DNA of 34,844 nt from Clostridia bacterium (GCA_017467085.1 JAFTSW010000066.1:1-34844); one strand, 5' to 3'; positions 1 to 8,261 are shown, counted from the stretch's first letter. Translations and numbers: made by a program. The notes: generated by a model from the sequence alone, not told the origin.

Positions 1-58
1 AGCCCTCCCTGTGTTCTTTATTCTGCTCGCGCTTATTGGCTTTGTTGCCTACGGATAG
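1..58 (+). CDS. C-terminal fragment of an unidentified membrane protein
   Basis: Reading from base 2, an open frame gives 18 residues ending ALIGFVAYG before a TAG stop at 56-58. The peptide is almost wholly hydrophobic and looks like a final transmembrane helix. The gene begins outside the window, so its family cannot be named. It converges on ylbJ, whose stop lies 24 bases away. I see no clear terminator between them. With so little sequence this could also be a chance open frame. Confidence 0.35.
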   Translation, partial: ALPVFFILLALIGFVAYG

Positions 59-81
59 TATAGCATAAACCTTCCGAATTG

Positions 82-1008
82 TCAAACGGAAAGGGGAAGT
101 GTCAAAAGGAAGGCAAGGAGCCCCTGTAAGAGCTTAAAGGGCAGATACCAAGGGGCAGAGAGCCCTGCGCCTTGCCATATTTCCTTGCCTTGGAAATAAA
201 CCGAAATACCAGAAAAGCAAATGGCAAAAGCACAAAAGGAGGGACGAAGAAGGGAAAGGCTTCCCGTAATAAAGGCGCTGGCGGAGCCGATTTCAAAAAT
301 AGAAAGCACAAGGGCTTTGATATAAGGATGAATAAATAAAGGGAAGAGTAACGCGGATAACGCTGAGAAAAATAAAACGAAGCCGCATACCGATAGCATA
401 TTTTTGGCGGCGGCAGGAATACTCTCCACCAAGGAAAAGCGATTTTGCGGTAAGGAAACGGTATCTTTTTGGGAGGATACCGCTCTTTTTTTCGTGAATA
501 AATGCAAAAGAATACCGAAAAAGAGCGAAACTGTCAGCTGAATCCCGTACAAAAGCACCCCCGTTTGTATCGAGCCCAAAAGACCGCCAACACACCCAAC
601 GGCGAAGGCGGGACCTGTATTGTTGGCGTAAAGCAAAAGGCGCTCTGCCTCTTCCTTGGAGATGGAGCCAGCCGCATATCCCTCGGCAATCTGTTTAACG
701 CCCATAGGAAAGCCCAAGAGCAGTCCCCCAAGGTATGCGCCTGCCCCACGCGGGCTAACGCCTAAAAGCAGGGAAAAGGGCCGTGCCAAAAGGGATAGCA
801 GCGACTGCCCCTCCTTGGTTTTGGATAGAAGGTCGGAAAGAATAAAAAAAGGAAAAAGAGAAGGCACTAAGGAGGATAGACAAACGGATAAGGCTTGGCG
901 CGTCGCCTCGCCTAAAAGTCCAATATGACGAAACGCCCAGATGAAAAGAACGGCAATCCCGATTTGTATTGGCAAGTGGGACGCTCTTGGTTTGGTTTTG
1001 GGAAGCAT
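82..1008 (-). CDS. ylbJ: YlbJ-like sporulation integral membrane protein
   Basis: Protein of 308 residues, very hydrophobic, with several predicted membrane segments. It resembles the YlbJ / nucleoside-recognition (Gate) family: the N-terminal part contains VPSLFPFFILSDLL, and the middle has GFPMGVKQIAEGY followed by KEEAERLLLYANNTGPAF. These match the conserved 'GYPxGAK ... EAERLLxFxNxxxP' region of YlbJ proteins. In Bacillus subtilis ylbJ is a mother-cell gene needed for full spore resistance; its transport role is not settled. I chose the ATG at 1008 because AAAGGTG lies just upstream; the frame stays open for 43 more codons but those look non-coding. It is shorter than the roughly 400 residues usual for YlbJ. 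It is divergent from yqfC/yqfD, also sporulation genes. A more general Gate-domain protein is the alternative. Confidence 0.7.
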   Translation of the reverse strand: MLPKTKPRASHLPIQIGIAVLFIWAFRHIGLLGEATRQALSVCLSSLVPSLFPFFILSDLLSKTKEGQSLLSLLARPFSLLLGVSPRGAGAYLGGLLLGFPMGVKQIAEGYAAGSISKEEAERLLLYANNTGPAFAVGCVGGLLGSIQTGVLLYGIQLTVSLFFGILLHLFTKKRAVSSQKDTVSLPQNRFSLVESIPAAAKNMLSVCGFVLFFSALSALLFPLFIHPYIKALVLSIFEIGSASAFITGSLSLLRPSFCAFAICFSGISVYFQGKEIWQGAGLSAPWYLPFKLLQGLLAFLLTLPLSV

Positions 1009-1021
1009 GAAGCACCTTTCT

Positions 1022-1081
1022 ACATCATAGAATAAAGAGAAGCAAACACTTATTTTTATGAAAATAAGAGGGGTATTATGA
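1022..1081. promoter_or_regulatory. Candidate divergent sigma-E-like promoters of ylbJ and yqfC
   Basis: The 69 bases between the ylbJ and yqfC start codons must hold both promoters. On the minus strand, ATA (1079-1077) is followed after 16 bases by CATAAAAA (1060-1053), close to the sigma-E pattern of ATA, spacer, CATACANT. On the plus strand, ATA (1027-1029) is followed after 13 bases by CAAACACT (1043-1050), a 7 of 8 match to the -10 element with a slightly short spacer. Sigma-E control of both genes is known in Bacillus; here it is inferred from weak motifs. Confidence 0.3.
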
Positions 1082-1358
1082 GAAAAAAAGAAAAGAAAGC
1101 GCATGCGCCTTCCCCCATTTCGGTGCTTTCGCCGCACAGAATGGAGCTTTCCTTTGAAAAAAAGGGAAAGCGGGTGCTGTGGAGGGGGTTAAGCGTATTA
1201 CAGTCTGTCACGAGGATAGAGTAGAGCTTTTGACGGCAGAGGAGCGGATGGTCTTTGAAGGAATGGCGCTTCATACCGTTGCCTATACGGGCGGCGCTAT
1301 GGAAATTGTGGGAGATATTCGGGAAATTGCCTTTTCTTCTGGCGAGGCTGAAGGGTAA
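1078..1358 (+). pseudogene. yqfC: Sporulation protein YqfC (YabP/YqfC family), apparent frameshift
   Basis: The ATG at 1078 follows AAGAGGGG. Its frame reads MRKKEKK..., then HRMELSFEKKGKRVL, and then runs off into a stop at 1222. The frame one base back takes over exactly there: VEGVKRITVCHEDRVELL, ending with GAMEIVGDIREIAF and a TAA at 1356-1358. Joined at about base 1179, the two halves give a 93-residue protein with the usual YqfC length and pattern. The simplest reading is one missing G (CTGTGGAG for CTGGTGGAG). It may be a sequencing or assembly error, a true mutation, or, less likely, frameshifting at the in-frame A_AAA_AAG heptamer at 1158-1164. YqfC is a small mother-cell sporulation protein of unknown biochemical role, nearly always paired with yqfD, as here (12-base gap). 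Confidence 0.75.
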
Positions 1359-1370
1359 AAGGGAGGTCAT

Positions 1371-2555
1371 ATGGCAAAATCGAAAAAAGAAAGAGGGCGC
1401 ATTCCCTTTTGGTACCGCTTGTTCGGGTATGCGGTGCTTCATTTTGAGGAAGAGCATCGCACCGCCGTGCTGAACGCCGTTCTGACGGCGGGCTTGCCGC
1501 TTTTTGCCCAAACGGAAACGAGTATTTCCGTACCGCAGGGGGCGCGTTTGGCCTGGGAGAAGGCGTTGACGGAGCGGCAGATTGTCACCTCCGTTACCCA
1601 AGGGGGACTTCCTACGCTTTTGAAGCGCTACCGCCTGCGGGTCGGTTTGGTGTTAGGCGCACTTTTGGCGGCGCTTGTATTGTTCCTCGGTGCCTCGGTG
1701 GCGTGGGATGTGGAGGTAGAAGGCGCAAGGACGCTTTATCCCTCGGATATTGAGGCAGATTTAGCGGCGATGGGGGTCGGTATTGGTAGCTTTTTTCACA
1801 ATATGGATTTTGAAGCGGCTTGTAATGAGTATCGTCTGCGGCACCCCGAGGTTGCCTGGATGGGAATATACAGGCAGGGAACTGTTTTGCGAGTCAAAAT
1901 ATTGGAAACGGATATTGCCGCCGAGGAGGAAAGGCCCCTATATGCCAATATCGTGGCGGCGGCAGACGGGGTGATTGAAAGTGTCGCCGTTATCCACGGA
2001 ACGGCAGTAGTCAAGGCGGGACAGTCAGTGAAAAAGGGGGATTTGTTGGTCAGCGGACTCTTAAAGGGGGATGGAGTCGAGTCCTTCGTTTGCGCCGAGG
2101 CAGAGGTGATAGGGCGTCGGGAGGAGTCTATTTCCGTTTTCGTTCCCTATGAGCAGACAAGGAGTATCCAGGGAGAACGGGTTTTAGAGCGATATTTGAT
2201 AAATTTTTTCGGAAAAACCGTAAATATTTCAATAAATAGTGGAAAAATTCCCGAAAGTTATGGTACAATAGTAAAGGAAGATGGGATAAGCCTCTCAGGA
2301 GGACGGCGCTTGCCTGTTTCCGTTACGAGAGTTTTGCGTGTTTCCGTTACAGAGGAGCCCTATCGCCTCTCCCAGGAGGAAGCGACGCGCTTGGCGTATA
2401 CGCTGTTGAAAAACAAGCTATCTGCGCTTTTGAACGGAGGGAGCCTGCTTTCTAAAAGTATAACAGCAACCGCCACGGAGGAGGGAATCTCCTTGCAGGG
2501 GACGGTCAGCTTTTCCTCCAATATTGCAAAGACTCTTCCGTTTTCCGCTCAATAA
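1371..2555 (+). CDS. yqfD: Sporulation protein YqfD
   Basis: Protein of 394 residues matching YqfD (SpoIV-associated, mother-cell expressed in Bacillus). An N-terminal cytoplasmic region of about 90 residues includes YRLRVGLVLG leading into one membrane helix (about 91-112). After it comes a POTRA-like extracytoplasmic segment starting WDVEVEGARTLYPSDIEADLAAMGVGIGSF, and then a beta-rich region (DGVIESVAVIHGTAVVKAGQSVKKGDLLVSG) with the character of a lipoyl/barrel-sandwich fold. Length and layout agree with the family. The ATG is preceded by GGGAGG at good spacing. It directly follows yqfC and precedes phoH, the standard Clostridia order. The molecular function in spore formation is not known. 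No defect is visible in this gene despite the broken frame in its partner. Confidence 0.9.
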   Translation: MAKSKKERGRIPFWYRLFGYAVLHFEEEHRTAVLNAVLTAGLPLFAQTETSISVPQGARLAWEKALTERQIVTSVTQGGLPTLLKRYRLRVGLVLGALLAALVLFLGASVAWDVEVEGARTLYPSDIEADLAAMGVGIGSFFHNMDFEAACNEYRLRHPEVAWMGIYRQGTVLRVKILETDIAAEEERPLYANIVAAADGVIESVAVIHGTAVVKAGQSVKKGDLLVSGLLKGDGVESFVCAEAEVIGRREESISVFVPYEQTRSIQGERVLERYLINFFGKTVNISINSGKIPESYGTIVKEDGISLSGGRRLPVSVTRVLRVSVTEEPYRLSQEEATRLAYTLLKNKLSALLNGGSLLSKSITATATEEGISLQGTVSFSSNIAKTLPFSAQ

Positions 2556-2587
2556 ACAGAAAGGGGCCATCGTGGCAGTACATCGGT

Positions 2588-3565
2588 ATGAAAAAATTTG
2601 TGAAAATAGGCTCTTCAAGCGTCTTGGCCTCTGTTTTCGGTATTTGTGACAGAAACGCTCTTGCCTTGGAGGAGGCGCTTGGTGTGCGCCTTGCCAACGA
2701 AGGCGAGGAGGGCGTCGAGGAGGACACCGTCTGCATTGAGGGCGCCGATGAGGAGGCGCTGCGCCGTGCGGAGGTTGTTATCAAGTATTTGCGGCAGGTG
2801 GTTATTCGCGGCGAAGCGGTGACCGAGCAGGTGCTGCTCTATGCCATCGGTCTTGCTAAGGACGGCGCCTTTGAGGCGCTGGAATCCTTTGGCGCCGATA
2901 CCGTTTGTATCAGCAACCGAGGCAAGCCCATCAAGCCCAAAACCATCGGGCAGAAGCAGTATGTGGAGGCGATTCGCAAAAACACCGTGGTGTTCGGCGT
3001 CGGTCCTGCGGGAACGGGAAAAACCTTCTTGGCGGTGGCAATGGCGGTGGAGGCGCTGCGTAAAAAAGAGGTGGGTAGAATTGTATTGACCCGTCCTGCC
3101 GTGGAGGCAGGGGAGCGGTTAGGCTTTCTGCCGGGGGATTTGCAAAGCAAAATTGACCCCTATCTGCGCCCCCTGTACGATGCGCTTTACGAAATGCTGG
3201 GCCCCGAAAATTATCAGCACTATGTCGAAAAGAATATGATAGAAATTGCGCCCTTGGCGTATATGCGCGGCAGAACTCTGGACAACTCCTTCATTATTCT
3301 GGACGAGGCGCAGAATACCACCAATGAGCAAATGAAAATGTTTCTCACGCGGCTTGGTACAGACTCCAAGGCGGTGGTGACAGGGGACCCCTCCCAAACC
3401 GATTTGCCCGACAATCAAAAAAGCGGCTTGACGGTTGCTACAAGAATTTTGAAGGATATTGACGGTATTGCCGTGCATACCTTCACCAACCGTGACGTGG
3501 TGCGTCACCGTCTGGTACAGCAAATCATCGCCGCTTATCAAAAGCAGGACAATAAAAAAGGATAA
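2588..3565 (+). CDS. phoH: PhoH family ATPase (PhoH/YlaK-like)
   Basis: Protein of 325 residues. An N-terminal RNA-binding-like segment (about 1-100) is followed by a P-loop NTPase domain: Walker A GPAGTGKT at 139-146 and Walker B FIILDEAQNTT around 235-245. VVTGDPSQTDLP and a C-terminal RHRLVQQIIAAY helix complete the PhoH signature. PhoH proteins are cytoplasmic ATPases related to the helicase superfamily; their link to ybeY and era suggests a role in RNA or ribosome metabolism, though no substrate is firmly set. The best ribosome binding site (AAAGGGG, 2560-2566) is 21 bases from the ATG, an unusually long gap, yet no other start in this frame is closer. It stops five bases before ybeY begins, so the two are likely translated together. 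Confidence 0.93.
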   Translation: MKKFVKIGSSSVLASVFGICDRNALALEEALGVRLANEGEEGVEEDTVCIEGADEEALRRAEVVIKYLRQVVIRGEAVTEQVLLYAIGLAKDGAFEALESFGADTVCISNRGKPIKPKTIGQKQYVEAIRKNTVVFGVGPAGTGKTFLAVAMAVEALRKKEVGRIVLTRPAVEAGERLGFLPGDLQSKIDPYLRPLYDALYEMLGPENYQHYVEKNMIEIAPLAYMRGRTLDNSFIILDEAQNTTNEQMKMFLTRLGTDSKAVVTGDPSQTDLPDNQKSGLTVATRILKDIDGIAVHTFTNRDVVRHRLVQQIIAAYQKQDNKKG

Positions 3566-3569
3566 AAGG

Positions 3570-4091
3570 ATGAGTATGATGAAGCACTATACCCCCAAAA
3601 TGCCAAAATTAAAAATATATTTTTCGGCAGACAAGCCCTATGCCCAGGGATGCTACCTTGTTAAGAAGGTGATTCGCGAGGCAGTGAGAGCAACGCTTTT
3701 TTCGGAAGGCTTTGATGCTGATGCCGAGCTTTCGGTGATTTTGTGCGGCGGTGCCCATATCCGTGCGCTGAATAAAAAATTCCGTGAGAAGGATGCGGCA
3801 ACGGACGTATTGTCCTTTCCCATTTACAGCGAGGAGGAAATTACCGAGCTGAAGGGAAGCACCGAGGAAACGGTAGAGCTTGGCGATATGGTTCTGTCCT
3901 TGGAAAGAGCCAAGGAGCAGGCAGAGGAGTTGGGACACAGCTTTCTTCACGAGGTTGCCTTCCTGACGGTGCATTCCGTTTTGCACCTGTTGGGCTATGA
4001 CCACGAGCGTTCCCCCGAGGAGGAGGAGCGCCAATGCGGGCGGCAGAGAGCCATTATGGAATGGCTTGTCTTTCCCGATGAGAAAGAATAA
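3570..4091 (+). CDS. ybeY: Endoribonuclease YbeY (rRNA maturation factor)
   Basis: Protein of 173 residues from the ATG at 3570. YbeY is a zinc-dependent single-strand endoribonuclease involved in 16S rRNA 3'-end processing and ribosome quality control. The zinc site is visible as HSVLHLLGYDHE, with histidines at about 135, 139 and 145. Upstream, the family segment RALNKKFREKDAATDVLSFP is present. ATGs at 3576 and 3579 are equally plausible starts, and AGG at 3567-3569 sits better before 3576; the difference is two or three residues. The gene lies between phoH and era, as in many bacteria. The dgkA and cdd genes often found between ybeY and era are absent here. Confidence 0.93.
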   Translation: MSMMKHYTPKMPKLKIYFSADKPYAQGCYLVKKVIREAVRATLFSEGFDADAELSVILCGGAHIRALNKKFREKDAATDVLSFPIYSEEEITELKGSTEETVELGDMVLSLERAKEQAEELGHSFLHEVAFLTVHSVLHLLGYDHERSPEEEERQCGRQRAIMEWLVFPDEKE

Positions 4092-4118
4092 AAATAAAGA
4101 CGGAGAAAAAAGGACAGT

Positions 4119-5012
4119 ATGAAGAAAACGGCGTTTATTGCCATCGTTGGTAGACCCAACGTTGGAAAATCCACTCTTTTGAATCATATTCTGGGGGAGA
4201 AGATTGCTATCGTATCCAAAAGACCTCAGACAACGAGAAACCGTATCACGGGCATTCACACCGTGGGAGAAAACCAATTTGTGTTTTTGGATACCCCCGG
4301 TATGCACCGTCCCAGAACCCGTCTTGGTGACTATATGGTCACCGCCACCAATCACGCCATTGGCGAGGCGGACGCGGTTATTCTGGTGGTAGAGCCCAGA
4401 GAAGAGGTAGGGGATATCGAGGCTTCTATGATTGAAAAAATCAAGGAGCAGGGCATTCCCGCTATTCTGGTCATCAATAAAATTGACGCCACCACTGCGG
4501 AAAGAACGGCAAAAACCATTGAGGCATATGCCGCCGCATATTCCTTTGACGCCGTGGTGCCTACCGTGGCGAAGTCGGGCAAAAACGTGCCCGCGCTGTT
4601 GGAGGAGTGCGAAAAATACTTAACCGAAAGCGAATGGTTCTTCTCGGACGAGATAGTCACCGACCAGCCCGAGCGGCAGATAGCGGCGGAAATTATCCGA
4701 GAAAAGATGCTTCGTCTTTTGAGCGATGAAATTCCTCACGGAACGGCTGTGGTAATCGAAGCATTCGAGGAGAAGCCCAAGCTTTTGAAAATCCGTGCGG
4801 AAATCTTTTGCGAAAGAGATTCTCATAAGAGAATTATCCTGGGCAAGCAGGGCAGTATGCTGAAAAACATCGGCACCTACGCCCGTGAGGATTTGGAGGG
4901 CTTCTTCGGTATCAAGGTATTTCTTGACCTGTGGGTCAAGGTAAAGGAAAACTGGCGTGACAACGCCGTGCAGCTTTCCAATTTCGGCTACAATAAGAAG
5001 GATTTACAGTAA
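4119..5012 (+). CDS. era: GTPase Era
   Basis: Protein of 297 residues, the normal length for Era. The GTPase domain shows G1 GRPNVGKS (11-18), the switch region PQTTRNRITGI, G3 DTPG (58-61) and G4 NKID (about 121-124). The C-terminal KH domain contains HKRIILGKQGSMLKNIG, which binds the 3' end of 16S rRNA. Era is an assembly GTPase of the small ribosomal subunit that also couples ribosome maturation to the cell cycle. The ATG has AAAAGGA just upstream. Its place after ybeY, which works on the same 16S rRNA end, supports joint function. Confidence 0.97.
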   Translation: MKKTAFIAIVGRPNVGKSTLLNHILGEKIAIVSKRPQTTRNRITGIHTVGENQFVFLDTPGMHRPRTRLGDYMVTATNHAIGEADAVILVVEPREEVGDIEASMIEKIKEQGIPAILVINKIDATTAERTAKTIEAYAAAYSFDAVVPTVAKSGKNVPALLEECEKYLTESEWFFSDEIVTDQPERQIAAEIIREKMLRLLSDEIPHGTAVVIEAFEEKPKLLKIRAEIFCERDSHKRIILGKQGSMLKNIGTYAREDLEGFFGIKVFLDLWVKVKENWRDNAVQLSNFGYNKKDLQ

Positions 5013-5035
5013 CAGCAGAGGAGGAGGGACAGGCT

Positions 5036-5827
5036 ATGGCGTTGGTAAAGACACGCGGTCTTGTGGTGCGTGTGGTGGATTACGGCGAAAAGGACCGTAT
5101 CTTAACCGTCCTGACCGAGGATTTCGGTCTTATAACCGCCATGGCAAACGGAAGCCGCACCTTGAAAAGCAGAACGCTGATTGCCGCTGAGCAGTTTTGC
5201 TACAGCCAGTACATTCTTTTCAAAAACAAGGATAGATATACCGTGCGCGAGGTAGAGCTGATAGAGAGCTTTTTCGATTTGCGGACAGATATTGAAAGAA
5301 TGGCGTTGGCAGGGTATTTATGCGAGGTTGTCAGTCACGTGGGAACGGAGAATATGCCCGATGTCCCTCTTTTGCGCTTGACGCTGAACGCCTTATATGC
5401 CATCTCTCGCGGAAGCTATCCCCTTTGGCAAATCAAGGGTAGCTTTGAAATCAGAGCCGCCGCCATTTTGGGCTTTATGCCTGCCTTGAACGCCTGCGAC
5501 CGTTGCGGCGAGGAGGGGGCAGACGTGGTGCTTGACGTGATGAATGGCGTCGTCATATGCGAAAAATGCCGTAATTTACAGTCGGCAGAGGAGCGTGAGG
5601 CAGAGCTTGACGGCTCCAAAAGTGCCATTTCATGCTTTCTGCGCCCGGGAGCAAGAGCCGCCTTATATTATGCGGTGGAATGTCCCTTGGAGAAAATTCT
5701 CTCCTTCCGTCTGGATGACGCCGAGGAGCAACGGAATTTTGCCTACGTGGCAGAAACCTATTTACTCAATCAGCTGGAAACGGGCTTCAAAACCCTGGAT
5801 TTTTATAAAAGCATTATAAGCGTTTGA
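5036..5827 (+). CDS. recO: DNA repair protein RecO
   Basis: Protein of 263 residues with the N-terminal OB fold beginning VKTRGLVVRVVDYGEKDRI and a helical C-terminal half. Four cysteines at about 154, 157, 175 and 178 (CDRCG ... VICEKC) form the zinc site common in Gram-positive RecO. RecO acts with RecR and RecF to load RecA on SSB-coated single-stranded DNA during gap repair. The ATG at 5036 follows a strong GAGGAGGGA site. It sits between era and mutS2, the usual era-recO pairing. Nothing unusual is seen in the protein. Confidence 0.95.
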   Translation: MALVKTRGLVVRVVDYGEKDRILTVLTEDFGLITAMANGSRTLKSRTLIAAEQFCYSQYILFKNKDRYTVREVELIESFFDLRTDIERMALAGYLCEVVSHVGTENMPDVPLLRLTLNALYAISRGSYPLWQIKGSFEIRAAAILGFMPALNACDRCGEEGADVVLDVMNGVVICEKCRNLQSAEEREAELDGSKSAISCFLRPGARAALYYAVECPLEKILSFRLDDAEEQRNFAYVAETYLLNQLETGFKTLDFYKSIISV

Positions 5828-5833
5828 TTTTTG

Positions 5834-5849
5834 CGCCGCCTTTGCGGCG
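5834..5849 (+). other. GC-rich hairpin between recO and mutS2
   Basis: CGCCGC, loop CTTT, GCGGCG forms a perfect 6-bp stem in the 36 bases separating the recO stop from the mutS2 start. No T-run follows, so it is not a standard terminator. It ends just before GGAATGGAG, the mutS2 ribosome binding site. It may tune translation or transcript processing. Confidence 0.5.
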
Positions 5850-5863
5850 GAATGGAGTTCATT

Positions 5864-8254
5864 ATGCCCTTTACCCACCGCACCGCGGAAATATTGGAAT
5901 ATAACAAAATGATAGACCTGTTAGCCGAGCTTGCCCTGACCGAGGGCGCCAGGCGACAGGCCCTTGCTCTGCAGCCCAGCGATAACTTTGACACCGTCGC
6001 CCTGCGGCAGAAAAAAACGGAGGACGCCAAGCGCCTTGCATTCCAGAAGGGATATCCCTCCTTTTCGGGTGTTGTGGATATCTGCGAGGCGGTAGAACGG
6101 GCAGAGAAGGGCTCCCTTTTGACTATGAAGGAGCTGCTTTCAGTTGCCGCTCTTTTCTTTGCTACCCGTGGATTGAAGGATTATATTGAAGGCAACCGTC
6201 TTTTTGATACGGTGCTGGACGAAACCTTTGCGCGGCTCATTCCCAACCGTAGCTTAGAGGATAAAATCAGAAAAATTATTATTTCCGAGGAAATGATAGC
6301 GGACGAAGCCAGCCCCCTGCTTTCGGAAATACGGCGAAAAATGCGGGCAGCCAATAACCGTGTCCGTGAAACCCTGCAAAATTTTATCAGCGGCCCTCGC
6401 TCTAAATATCTGCAGGAGAATATCGTCACCGTGCGTGACGGGCGCTACGTGGTGCCTGTAAAGGCGGAATACCGCAACGAAATCAAGGGCCTTTTGCACG
6501 ATACCTCCTCCTCAGGCTCCACCCTCTTTATCGAGCCCTTGGGCGTGGTGGAGGCAAACAACGAAATCCGTGAGCTGACTGCCAAGGAGGAGCAGGAGAT
6601 TATGCGGATTTTGGCAGACCTTTCTGCGGAATGTGCCTCCTACTCGGGAACGATTTTGCAGAATTACCGTACCGTAACGGATTTGGCGTTTGTCTTTTCC
6701 TTGGCGCTCTTGGCGGAGAAAATGCGCGCCAATGCCCCCATTTTGGAAAGAAAGCCCGTCATAATATTAAAAAATGCGCGGCATCCCCTTTTGAAGCAGG
6801 ATACCGTTGTTCCTATCTCGCTGTCCCTCGGTGTGGATTTTGATACGATGGTGATAACGGGTCCCAATACGGGCGGTAAAACCGTTACCCTCAAAACCCT
6901 GGGGCTTTTTGCGATGATGGTCCAGGCAGGTATGCAGATTCCTGCGGATAGCGATTCCCATTTTGGCGTGTTTTCACACGTTTTGGCAGACATCGGCGAC
7001 GAGCAAAGCATTGAGCAATCCCTTTCCACCTTCTCGGCGCATATGACCCAAATCGTGGAAATTCTGCACACCGCCGACGCCTCCTCCTTGGTGCTTTTCG
7101 ATGAGCTTGGCTCGGGCACCGACCCTACGGAGGGCGCCGCCCTTGCTACCGCCGTTCTGGAGGCAATACGGGAAAAGGGGGCATTAACTGCCGCCACCAC
7201 CCACTATACCGAGTTAAAAACCTACGCCTTGGAAACGGAGGGCGTGCAGAACGCCAGCTGCGAATTTGACGTGGCGACCCTTCGCCCCACCTACCGTTTA
7301 ATCGTTGGCGCTCCCGGTAAATCCAACGCCTTTGCCATTTCCGAGCGTTTGGGCTTGGATGAGGCGGTGGTATCCCGTGCCAAGTCCTTGGTCAGCGAGG
7401 ACAGCCAGCGCTTTGAGCGCGTAATTGCTGCCTTGGAGCAGGACCGTATTCTGATGGAACGGGCAAAGAACGAGGCAGAGGCGCAAAAGCGCGCCTACGA
7501 GCAGCAATGCAAGGAAGCGGAGGCTGAGCTGAAGAAAAGAACGAAGGAAGCCGAGGACGAAATCAAGCGCTCCTTGGAAAAGGCGCGCCAGCTGCTGGAT
7601 AGCGCCAGAGCCACCTCTGAATTTGTGATGAAGCAGTTAGAGGACGTGAAGAAAAAGCAGGAAAGCCGTCGCTTTGCCGCCGAGCTTTCCGAGGCGCGGC
7701 AAAGCATTCGCGCCCAGATGCGTTCCTCGGATGAGGCGCTTGCCGCCTTTGAGTACAAGGACGTGTCCTTGGAAGAGGATTACGTCTTGCCCCGTCCCTT
7801 GGAAATCGGGGATTTGGTGTATCTCGTTTCCTTTGGGCAGGAGGGAACCGTTGTGACTCTGCCCGATGCCGCAGGCAATCTCACGGTAAAGGCAGGTATA
7901 CTCACCGCTAAAACCAACCTGTCCAACCTGCGTCTGCTTGGAAAGCCCAAGGCTGAAAAGAAAAAGCAAAAGGCGGCTATGACAGGTGTTAAAGCCCAGA
8001 TTGCTATGCAGTTCAAGGTGGAGCTTGACGTGCGCGGTATGACGGGGGACGAGGGCTGGTTCGCCGTAGATAAGTATTTGGACGATGCTTGTCTGGCAGG
8101 CGTGCAGTCTGTTCGCATTATACACGGAAAGGGAACGGGCGCCCTGCGCGCCGCTCTGCATTCCCGACTTCGTGCGGATAAGCGGGTGGATTCCTTCCGC
8201 CTCGGCGTGTACGGCGAGGGGGATGCAGGCGTCACCGTGGTAACCTTAAAATAA
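5864..8254 (+). CDS. mutS2: MutS2: ribosome-rescue / anti-recombination ATPase with Smr nuclease domain
   Basis: Protein of 796 residues from the ATG at 5864, the usual MutS2 size. It begins like the family (HRTAEILEYNKMIDLLAELA), then has the clamp/lever region, then the ABC ATPase domain with Walker A GPNTGGKT (333-340) and Walker B LVLFDELGSGTDP (aspartate about 413). A charged coiled coil follows (about 515-620). The C-terminal Smr domain starts LDVRGM at about 721 and carries HGKGTG. MutS2 lacks the mismatch-recognition domain of MutS. In Bacillus it suppresses recombination and also splits collided ribosomes. I chose 5864 because GGAG (5854-5857) is six bases upstream; an ATG at 5852 and a TTG at 5831 are in frame but fit worse. 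It ends the phoH-to-mutS2 plus-strand run. Confidence 0.95.
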   Translation: MPFTHRTAEILEYNKMIDLLAELALTEGARRQALALQPSDNFDTVALRQKKTEDAKRLAFQKGYPSFSGVVDICEAVERAEKGSLLTMKELLSVAALFFATRGLKDYIEGNRLFDTVLDETFARLIPNRSLEDKIRKIIISEEMIADEASPLLSEIRRKMRAANNRVRETLQNFISGPRSKYLQENIVTVRDGRYVVPVKAEYRNEIKGLLHDTSSSGSTLFIEPLGVVEANNEIRELTAKEEQEIMRILADLSAECASYSGTILQNYRTVTDLAFVFSLALLAEKMRANAPILERKPVIILKNARHPLLKQDTVVPISLSLGVDFDTMVITGPNTGGKTVTLKTLGLFAMMVQAGMQIPADSDSHFGVFSHVLADIGDEQSIEQSLSTFSAHMTQIVEILHTADASSLVLFDELGSGTDPTEGAALATAVLEAIREKGALTAATTHYTELKTYALETEGVQNASCEFDVATLRPTYRLIVGAPGKSNAFAISERLGLDEAVVSRAKSLVSEDSQRFERVIAALEQDRILMERAKNEAEAQKRAYEQQCKEAEAELKKRTKEAEDEIKRSLEKARQLLDSARATSEFVMKQLEDVKKKQESRRFAAELSEARQSIRAQMRSSDEALAAFEYKDVSLEEDYVLPRPLEIGDLVYLVSFGQEGTVVTLPDAAGNLTVKAGILTAKTNLSNLRLLGKPKAEKKKQKAAMTGVKAQIAMQFKVELDVRGMTGDEGWFAVDKYLDDACLAGVQSVRIIHGKGTGALRAALHSRLRADKRVDSFRLGVYGEGDAGVTVVTLK

Positions 8255-8261
8255 CATAACG

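Noticed and set aside
59..94. Terminator between the leading fragment and ylbJ (CCTTCCG / CGGAAAGG)
   Set aside because: The stem is short and bulged, overlaps the ylbJ end, and has no T-run on either strand.
1056..1601. Minus-strand open frame of 181 codons across yqfC and the start of yqfD
   Set aside because: It is the antisense of YqfC/YqfD, whose protein patterns are clear; its translation has no recognisable family and no ribosome binding site.
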